From Saprospiraceae bacterium (lineage in GTDB: Bacteria > Bacteroidota > Bacteroidia > Chitinophagales > Saprospiraceae): a DNA stretch of 64,000 nt. The DNA lies in the NCBI GenBank assembly GCA_020629515.1, contig JAHDDE010000005.1, forward strand, positions 1-64,000. The letters run 5' to 3'. A program made the translations under genes and the position numbers. The notes below the pieces were generated by a model, which saw only the letters and a list, made by a program, of their open reading frames with translations, was not told the origin of the DNA and did no database searches. This document shows positions 54,233 through 62,300 of the stretch, piece by piece (the first letter of the stretch is position 1; every line of letters begins with the position of its first letter).

Positions 54233-57200
54233 TCATCTTTCGATAATCATTTTTTCTAAATAAGTTTCTCCCATTTGGTCAGTCATCTTAATCAAATAAA
54301 GACCAGCTGGAAGATCTGAGATATTCTGAGTTCTTGAGGTATCACGTATCTCCTTCACTACCTTGCCGTCCATGCTCAATAACTGAACATTAGCTAAAGC
54401 TAATCCTTTACTGTCAATCTTAAAAGAATGACTTGCAGGATTGGGGCTAATTATTGGTTCTGGAACATTATTTTTTTCTAATGCCCCCCAATCATCGCCT
54501 TTAGAATCAAGCACAATAGGCGATATATCAATAGATCTTGTCTTTCCAACATAACCATTAGATGTCCCTGGGACAATATTTAGACAATAATCTTCTACTT
54601 CTCCATATTGCAATACTTCGCAGGCACTGCTCGGATATCCGCTAAGACTCATGACAACTCTCATTCTTACTTTACCCAATACAGCATCATCAAGTATAGG
54701 TAGATCCCCAGTGATCGTGCTCGCACTTTTGGCAGTACCTATATGCTCTCGATAATCCTCAAAATCTCCATCACCATTATAATCTATAAAGATGTGATAA
54801 TAGCAATAATATCTGTAACTGTTAAAACCTGGTGTAAATCTCACTGAGACAGTCTCCCCTCTTACTACATCTACACAATAGGCTTCAAAATTACCATATC
54901 CGCCGTTATTACCCGTTTGAAAAAGCTTATTAGTAATTAACCCTTCATTGATGTAAGCATAATTACTATTAGTTGAATACGATTCACAATATGCTCCCGA
55001 ACCAGTATTAGTCGAGGTCACCGTTACATCAAAACTACATACATCAGTATTGCCACAGGCATCACTTCCCCTGTAAGTTATAGTGGTGGTACCCACTGGA
55101 AAATGGGCTCCGCTTGGCAATCCTTCAATCAAAGTATAATGATAACCTGCGGGTATCTCCATGATATATTCTCGTTTTACAGATCCATGATTATCATTCC
55201 AATGTCCAGTAGGTGCCATCTCCACGTAGTGCTGCGTTCCACTATGGTTATTAGGTTGCCCCTCATCCCAATTGAAAAAACCAATCTGTTGACCATTTAC
55301 AGCAGCAAAATCTCCTTCTGTAAGGTGATCGCTAATGCCTATAAAAGCTGTTTGTGTGATAAGCTGATTCGCCAAGAATGAATTTTCTTCAGGACTATTA
55401 ATTACGGCTAAATAACCTCCATTTCTACGACACTCCTTGTTAGCATCATGCCAAGAAAGATCTTCTCTGCTACAATAATAGTATGAACCATTAAAGTATC
55501 CCATATAAAGATATCCATCTATCTGAGTGCCCGTAGAGGTATTGTGTTCTGCCATACAACATGAATTAAATTCTGGTTCATCATATATCACTGTAGCGAA
55601 ATCTCCTCCTGTCTGAGCATTAACGTCATCGGGACAAGAGAAAGTAATAGTCTGCTCAACCACAATATCAAAACTACAAGACTGAACATTGCCACATGCA
55701 TCTACTACTTCATAACTAACCGTAGTCGGCTCATTGATCATAGCCATATCATCTGGTCCTGCTGTTTGTGTGATCGTATAGCAAGGTACTTCCATTACAA
55801 ATTCTAAGGGCTTATTGTTGTATTGATCATTCCAAAGCCCATTTCTCAGTAATTCAACATAATCTTGATATCCTCTATAATTATTAGGTTGTTGCGGGTA
55901 CCAATTAGTATAACTTAGATCAGATCCATCAACCCACTTAAAGTTACCCTCAACACTACGATCGCTCAAACCAATGTATGCCGCATTAGTCTGCAATAAT
56001 CCAGCAATGAAGCTGTTTTCTTCCGGAGAATTTATAATTGCCAAGTAGCCTCCATTGCTTTCAGAAATTAACTTAGCTGATTCCCAAGTAGCCTTGTCTC
56101 TTGAACAATAATATTGATTACCATTATATGCACCCATGTATATGAATCCAGGAATTTCTCCTCCATTACATAGCTCACAGTCCGTATTTACCTCTGGTAA
56201 AGGAATATAATCAATGGCCTCTTCTTCATCACACAGCATAACTATATCATCTGGGCAATTAATCAATAAGGTTGATCCAACATTTTCTGTTTCTACAGTC
56301 ACCACAAATGAGCAAGTAGTACTATTGCCGCAACCATCCGTAGCTGTGATAACCACGGTAGTAGTACCGATAGGAAATGTACTGCCTTTAGCTACACTAC
56401 TGGTTAAATTATATCCACAATTGTCCGATACCACTGGATCACTCCATGTATAGACTGGATTATCACTCGACAAGGTAACATCTGATGGGCAAGAAGAAAT
56501 TGCAGGCGCTTCTTCATCCTTTAATTCTATGATCTGAATACATGTTCTCACCAATGAAGGATTATCAATATTAGTGGCTCTCCAAGTTCTCTCAATTTTA
56601 ATCTGTCCATTACATGGTCCATTAGAGATTGTCCTGTCTGTATAAGTCAGATCTGGTGTCCCGCAAACATTACTTACAAAATATGTAGATGGCCGACCTG
56701 TCACTGAAGGATCTATTGAGCCTCCAATACAACCAACATAATTAGCTCCACAAGCTATCGTAGGTATTTCTGTACAAGTCGCTTGGTTAACCGTCACTAC
56801 GAAAGAACAAGAAGTACTATTACCACAGTCATCAGTAGCGGTAACCACGACTGTAGTATTTCCAATAGGAAAAGTACTACCCTTAGCCACAGAATTGCTT
56901 ATAGTATAACCACAATCGTCTGATACTATTGGATCGTTCCAAGTATAAGCGGCATTCGTATTTGTCAAAGTAATATCCGATGGACATGATGTTATCACTG
57001 GTGCTTGCGTATCTCCCAATACAATGTTCTGAATACATGAAACAAATTTGGTCGGGTCTGAAATACTCGTTGCCATCCATATCCTCTGAATAGTTCTTGA
57101 ATTATTACAAGTACCTGTAGCAACTGTGATATCTTCATAAGTAACAGATGCTGGCTCGCAAGTGCCACTGATAAAGGAGGCTGTTGCCTGGCCAGTGACC

Positions 57201-58921
57201 GCTGGATCGATGGAACTACCCACACAAGCTGAATAATCATTAGGACAGTTCAATATTGGTGTTTCAGTACAGCCCACTAAGTTTACAGTGATAGTGAATG
57301 TGCAAGATGTACTATTACCACAAAAATCAAGAGCTGTATAAGTTACAGTATGAACACCAGGTCGAAATACGCTTCCACTTGACATGTTAGAAGTAACAGA
57401 AGCTACTCCACAATCATCAGTTGCCGTTGGAGCATCCCATAGCACTACTATCCCACTTGTAGAGATCGTATTTTGCACAATATCATCTGGGCATTCAGAA
57501 AGAATAGGTGCTGTATCGTCTCTAAGTGTGATGATCTGATCACATGTCGAGTTAAGATTAGGATCAGTCGCATGAGATGCTGTCCAAACTCTACGTATCG
57601 TTCTTGCTCCAGTACATTGACCAATAGATTGAACAACATCGGTATACGAAATATTCGGCGTGCCACATTGATCATTATTGAAGAAGGCTGAAGGTCTTCC
57701 AGTGATAGATGGATCAATAGAACTACCTACACATAATGTTACATCTTGAGGACAAGAAATTATTGGATTCTCATTGCAGCAAGACTCAATGACGGTTACA
57801 TTAAATGAAGCTGATGAACTATTCTGACATCTGTCCAAAGCTGTATAAGTAACTGTAGTGGTTCCAGGGCTAAATCTTGATCCATTGGCTATACTTGGCA
57901 TAAAAAATGTCACTGCACAATTATCTACTGCCTTCGGCATCTCCCAAGTTACTATAGCGTCACAGCCATCATTAGAGGTAACTGTAATATCACCAGGTAA
58001 ATTTTCTATGACTGGTGGTTCAACATCTTCCATTCTTATTCTTTGGGTACATGTCGCTCTAAGGTCGCTATGATTTGGATGCGTCGCTGTCCATATTCTA
58101 TCGATTATTAGCGCCCCTTCACATCCTGGAGCAGCTCCAATTGTGATATCCTCATAAGTCACCACAGGGGTCCCACATCCAGCATCTGAAAAACTCGCTG
58201 TAGCCATACCTGTCCTCAACGGATCAATCGTATAGCCTATACATGTACTATAAGTAGGAGGACATGAAATAACTGGTAATTCGGTACAGCAAGTTTCATT
58301 AACTGTGATAGTAAATGAACATTGCGAGGTACGTCCACAAGCATCTATAGCTGTATAAGTCACGGTAGTTATGCCACTTGGGAACGTGCTTCCTGAAGCA
58401 TAATTACTTGTGAATGATATAATTGTACAATCATCTGTAGCTACAGGAGCAGTCCAACTGACCACCGCTGAGCAAGATTGGTCTGAGTTGACCACTATGT
58501 CAGAAGGACAATTAGATATAATTGGAGTATCAGTGTCTTCTAATAAGATAATTTGTGTACACTCTGCAAATAACCATGGATTAGAATTATTTGGATAATC
58601 TGCACGCCAAAGCCTTTTTATCAATATTCCTCCATTACAATCATCATTACTCTCAATCTTATCTGTATAAGATATTACTGGAATATCGCATCCTGCTTCT
58701 CCAGCAACCGCAGTAGCCCAGCCTATATCATCTGGAGAACTAGAGTCTCCTTCACAACCAAAGTAGTTTTGTGGACAAGTGATGACAGGAGACCTATTGC
58801 AATCAAAATCAAAGTAGGACTCATTAATCGAGTAAAGTTGGGTTGAACTCAATGAAAGCAGTAAGACTAAAGTCAACATACTATTAGTGACCTTGTCTAT
58901 ACAAAGTAGAGCATTTCGCAT
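54233..58921 (-). CDS. giant T9SS surface protein with HYR repeats, lectin-like and GEVED domains
   Basis: Secreted protein of 1562 residues. A signal peptide (about 14-31) is followed by five ~170-residue repeats (about 43-890), each with a Cys-bounded segment (CPxxYxxC, then GTPxxTY, CTQxI) and an HYR-type Ig-like domain ending in TTVTYTAxDxCGNSxxCSFxVTV. Two C-type-lectin-like domains follow (about 920-1044 and 1130-1257), each with YCSRexxSWxxA, GGYLAVINSPEENSF, a Trp-x-x-(D/Q)-Gln-Pro-Asn-Asn segment and WND, the residues that hold calcium and sugar in true lectins. HYR-type domains follow each. A GEVED domain (about 1314-1450; YNGDGDFEDYREHI) precedes a type A T9SS sorting domain (about 1487-1562; SPNPASHSFKI, LPAGLYLIKM). 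Probably an adhesin or glycan-binding surface protein. Confidence 0.92.
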   Translation of the reverse strand: MRNALLCIDKVTNSMLTLVLLLSLSSTQLYSINESYFDFDCNRSPVITCPQNYFGCEGDSSSPDDIGWATAVAGEAGCDIPVISYTDKIESNDDCNGGILIKRLWRADYPNNSNPWLFAECTQIILLEDTDTPIISNCPSDIVVNSDQSCSAVVSWTAPVATDDCTIISFTSNYASGSTFPSGITTVTYTAIDACGRTSQCSFTITVNETCCTELPVISCPPTYSTCIGYTIDPLRTGMATASFSDAGCGTPVVTYEDITIGAAPGCEGALIIDRIWTATHPNHSDLRATCTQRIRMEDVEPPVIENLPGDITVTSNDGCDAIVTWEMPKAVDNCAVTFFMPSIANGSRFSPGTTTVTYTALDRCQNSSSASFNVTVIESCCNENPIISCPQDVTLCVGSSIDPSITGRPSAFFNNDQCGTPNISYTDVVQSIGQCTGARTIRRVWTASHATDPNLNSTCDQIITLRDDTAPILSECPDDIVQNTISTSGIVVLWDAPTATDDCGVASVTSNMSSGSVFRPGVHTVTYTALDFCGNSTSCTFTITVNLVGCTETPILNCPNDYSACVGSSIDPAVTGQATASFISGTCEPASVTYEDITVATGTCNNSRTIQRIWMATSISDPTKFVSCIQNIVLGDTQAPVITSCPSDITLTNTNAAYTWNDPIVSDDCGYTISNSVAKGSTFPIGNTTVVVTATDDCGNSTSCSFVVTVNQATCTEIPTIACGANYVGCIGGSIDPSVTGRPSTYFVSNVCGTPDLTYTDRTISNGPCNGQIKIERTWRATNIDNPSLVRTCIQIIELKDEEAPAISSCPSDVTLSSDNPVYTWSDPVVSDNCGYNLTSSVAKGSTFPIGTTTVVITATDGCGNSTTCSFVVTVETENVGSTLLINCPDDIVMLCDEEEAIDYIPLPEVNTDCELCNGGEIPGFIYMGAYNGNQYYCSRDKATWESAKLISESNGGYLAIINSPEENSFIAGLLQTNAAYIGLSDRSVEGNFKWVDGSDLSYTNWYPQQPNNYRGYQDYVELLRNGLWNDQYNNKPLEFVMEVPCYTITQTAGPDDMAMINEPTTVSYEVVDACGNVQSCSFDIVVEQTITFSCPDDVNAQTGGDFATVIYDEPEFNSCCMAEHNTSTGTQIDGYLYMGYFNGSYYYCSREDLSWHDANKECRRNGGYLAVINSPEENSFLANQLITQTAFIGISDHLTEGDFAAVNGQQIGFFNWDEGQPNNHSGTQHYVEMAPTGHWNDNHGSVKREYIMEIPAGYHYTLIEGLPSGAHFPVGTTTITYRGSDACGNTDVCSFDVTVTSTNTGSGAYCESYSTNSNYAYINEGLITNKLFQTGNNGGYGNFEAYCVDVVRGETVSVRFTPGFNSYRYYCYYHIFIDYNGDGDFEDYREHIGTAKSASTITGDLPILDDAVLGKVRMRVVMSLSGYPSSACEVLQYGEVEDYCLNIVPGTSNGYVGKTRSIDISPIVLDSKGDDWGALEKNNVPEPIISPNPASHSFKIDSKGLALANVQLLSMDGKVVKEIRDTSRTQNISDLPAGLYLIKMTDQMGETYLEKMIIER
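56250..58800 (-). repeat. five tandem ~510-base repeats inside the giant gene
   Basis: Units begin near 58795, 58285, 57775, 57270 and 56780 on the minus strand, each coding for a Cys-rich segment plus an HYR domain. Spacing is constant at about 505-510 bases, and the protein pattern is conserved while the DNA has diverged, which argues for old duplications rather than recent unequal crossover. Confidence 0.8.
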
Positions 58922-59211
58922 AATGAAATGATTTTATTAATAAATAGTTTGGACAACTATCTATATCAGATGGTAGTTAGGTAAGTATAGGTTCAGTAGG
59001 TATTGTCAGGTCAATGTATGTCGCATGACAGTTTATCCATAACGAGTGTAAAGTTAATGACACTTTTCTATTCTTCTGTTATCATGCTGTTAAAGTCATG
59101 TTACCAAAAAATATAGGTAATTAACAGAAAAAAATCTGTCGATTCTTCATTAATTCCGGGCAATTTTAAGGGCTTAAATTCTGTTTAAAAAAGGACTTCT
59201 CTCAATTCGCT

Positions 59212-59234
59212 AAGACAGTTATGATAACAGTCTT
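59212..59234. promoter_or_regulatory. inverted repeat, candidate operator
   Basis: The 23-base element AAGAC-A-GTTAT / ATAAC-A-GTCTT is symmetrical except for one A-A position and a single central base. It lies 15 bases upstream of the TTG of the predicted plus-strand promoter, a fitting location for an activator or repressor dimer. Confidence 0.45.
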
Positions 59235-59249
59235 TCAAGATATACTGTG

Positions 59250-59277
59250 TTGATTAGAGAGACATTTTATATGTTTA
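59250..59277 (+). promoter_or_regulatory. promoter-like element for the plus-strand giant gene
   Basis: TTG (59250-59252) is spaced 17 bases from TATGTTTA (59270-59277), which matches the TAnnTTTG consensus except for the last base. The predicted start of transcription is about 20 bases before the ATG at 59304. Confidence 0.45.
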
Positions 59278-59303
59278 AGATATAGAACCACATAGAGCAA
59301 TCC

Positions 59304-62300
59304 ATGCATAAATTGTTTAAACTGATTTGGGGACTTTTCTTGTTTTGTTCAACTGTTATGGTACATGGGCAAGATCTTTATTGGATAGGTAATGGGGGAA
59401 ACTGGAATGATGCCAATAATTGGTCTACGTCAAGTGGAGGGCCGAGTGATGGTGCTGTTCCTACTGCAAATAATGACGTATACTTTGATGATAATTCTGG
59501 TGACTGTATCATTGCTCAAAATGCTATTTGTCGTAACCTGGAATATAACACATTAAGTAGTCTCACTATTTCTTCAGCACTTTCAGTTACAAACACCTTT
59601 ACTCACATGTCTGGGACAATCAGCAATGAGAGTACTATAAGCACAGGTATATATAGTTCCAACTTTGTCAACAACAGGACTTTGGATAGTTCAACAGGCA
59701 CTATAAGAATAAATGCAGATGCTTCTATGGTAGGAGCATTCTCTATCAACTCTACAAACTTCACGCTTGTCGGATTGGATAGTTTAATATTTGAGAGTGA
59801 CGGTCTTAATCAATTGCAGACTACTGGCGAACTCAACTTAAATTATGTTGAATTTATAACCGACGGTGAGATCTATGGTAATCATAGTTTAGAAATCTTA
59901 AGGTTAGGAAATAGTCGAACCTTATTCATTCAAAGTGGAAGTAAGCAAACCATTAATACAGACTTAATAACTGATGACCCCTGTGTGGGCTATGCTACTA
60001 TTTCTGGTTTTCTTGAATTTAATACTCCTGCGGTTTTAGATATTGCTATTCCCGGCAACTATAGACCCAGAGGGTTTCTGTTTCGTAGAATAGAATTCAT
60101 AGTATTAGTACAAGGGGTAAATTTCCCTCTCGATTTAAGATTTTCCATAAATGGAGGTGAAAATATCAACTTTGATGCAAGTAACCCTGATGTGAGAGAT
60201 CTATATTGGGTGGGAGGAACTGGAGATTGGTATGACCCTGCCAACTGGTCACTGGAAAGTGGTGGACCTGGCGGAGAGTGTGTTCCCACCTCCATTGACA
60301 ATGTTTTTTTTGATGAAAATTCATTTGATAGTAATATGGATATTGTCAGTAGTACTTCAGCTACTTTTTGTAATAATATCACTTATACTGCATCCGAAAG
60401 TGGGACTACATTCATAATGCCAGAAATGTTTATTTCTAATGATTTCACTCTACTGAGAAGTATTACCTGGAGAGTAGGATCCACTAACTTTAGTGGTAAT
60501 AGGGAGGGTGGCGCAAGTCGTATGCAGCTTATCACTTCAAGTGGTACTGTATTCCAAAATATCAATGTTTTTAGCGAACGAAATATCGAATTGCAAGATG
60601 ACCTCAATGTAGAATTAGATATCACTATCAATGGATTTGATCCAAGTGTAAGTTTCATCACTAATGGTCACAATATAAACACCGGTCGATTTTTTGCGAT
60701 TAATAATGATATGCGGTTAGATCTAACTGATTCATACATTACTATCAATGGTATTTTGGAAGAAGCTGACCAACCAGTCAGGTTAATTAATTCCTCACTA
60801 AGCTCGACTAATAATACCATATGGGAGTTCACTGCTGAGAGTACAGGATTTGAGGTTAGCGGCGGAGATTTAGGTACTATCTTATTCTCTAATCCACTAG
60901 GACAAGCATTTGCATTTTCTACAGACATTGCCACTATCCAAAAACTAACTTTCAATGGAAATGGTCAGATATTTCAGGATGAATATATAATAGACAGTTT
61001 GATCTTTTCGGCAGGAGGAGTATACATGATCCAAACTACAGAAGAAATCACTGTTAATCAATATTTTGAGTCTGTAGGTGATATTTGCCGTCCGATTACA
61101 TTTGCAAGCCTAGTGGGAGGTATACAGGAAAATCTATTTATTCCAGCGAGTGCTGAATTAAGTATGAGTTATACCGAAATTTCAGATATCAGTGCATCAG
61201 GTGGCAATCCATTTGATGCTGGTGAGGGAAGTGTTGACCTGGGAGGTAATAGTGGGTGGTCATTTCGCGACCCTGATGCCCAAGAAATCAATAAATTCTT
61301 AGGACCAGATACCATAGTGTGCAATAGTATCCCTGAAGTAATCTTTAATCTGAATTTTGAAGAAGATGATGTAGATAGTGTCATATGGAATCGAAATGAA
61401 TTGCAGCAAAGTGGCCCTTATACCTTTACCGTAGCCACTCTGGATAAACGACCTGCTATAATCACAACCCTGACAGCGGAAGTTTTTTTCAGCAACGGGT
61501 GTAGTCAAAAGGATACTGTAATGATAGGGGTTAACGAAGCCTTTGATTTTTCCTTAGGTGAAGATCGTACACTTTGCAATGGGGAATTAGGGCAGCTTAC
61601 TGTACCTATAGATGACGCCACCTACAATTGGTCTAATGGAGAATCAGGAGCCTCTATATTGATATTTGAACCGGGAACATATAATGTCAAAGTAGATAGC
61701 GGTGCTTGTAGCTTTGAAGATGAAATAATTATCCAATCGTTTGATCTCACGTCTCTAACTCTCGGACGTGATACAGTGTTATGTGATGCCAACACGCTGA
61801 CTTTAAACGGGCCAGCTGATTTTGACGGAGGAATAGTTTGGTCTGATGGTTCTACATCCCAAAGCATAGAAATACAACAATCAGGTATTTATTTTGCTGA
61901 TTTCAGTCAAGATATATGTGTATTTAGAGATAGTATTGACATCACTTTTGATAGTGCATTTGATATCAACTTAGGCAATGACACTACTTTGTGTAATGGT
62001 GCTTCGATCACATTGAATACCAATCGAGACGCTGGTATATTTACATGGTCTACTGGGTCTACAGCACCTTTGATTACTGTAGATGACGATGGAATCTATA
62101 GTGTGGATGTACAGATAGGTTCATGCATAGCATCTGATTCTATCGAAATTTCAACGGTGCAAATCAAAGAATTTGATTTGGGGTCGGATACAACTTTTTG
62201 TTTAGGAGAATCTTATGAAATATCGATTCCAGATGGTTATCAAGGCGATTTTGCCTGGTCGACTGGCGAATCCACAACAGAGATTACAATATCAGAAGAG

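Larger units (their letters stand above)
58922..59303. other. 382-base divergent promoter region between two giant genes
   Basis: It holds no gene. On the plus-strand side it has a promoter-like element (59250-59277) and an inverted repeat (59212-59234). The minus-strand promoter for the HYR giant was not recognised. The remainder shows only AT-rich sequence. Confidence 0.6.

Noticed and set aside
56250-58800. CRISPR-like or transposon-like repeats in the giant gene
   Set aside because: The ~510-base periodicity is coding, in frame and diverged, and corresponds to protein domains.
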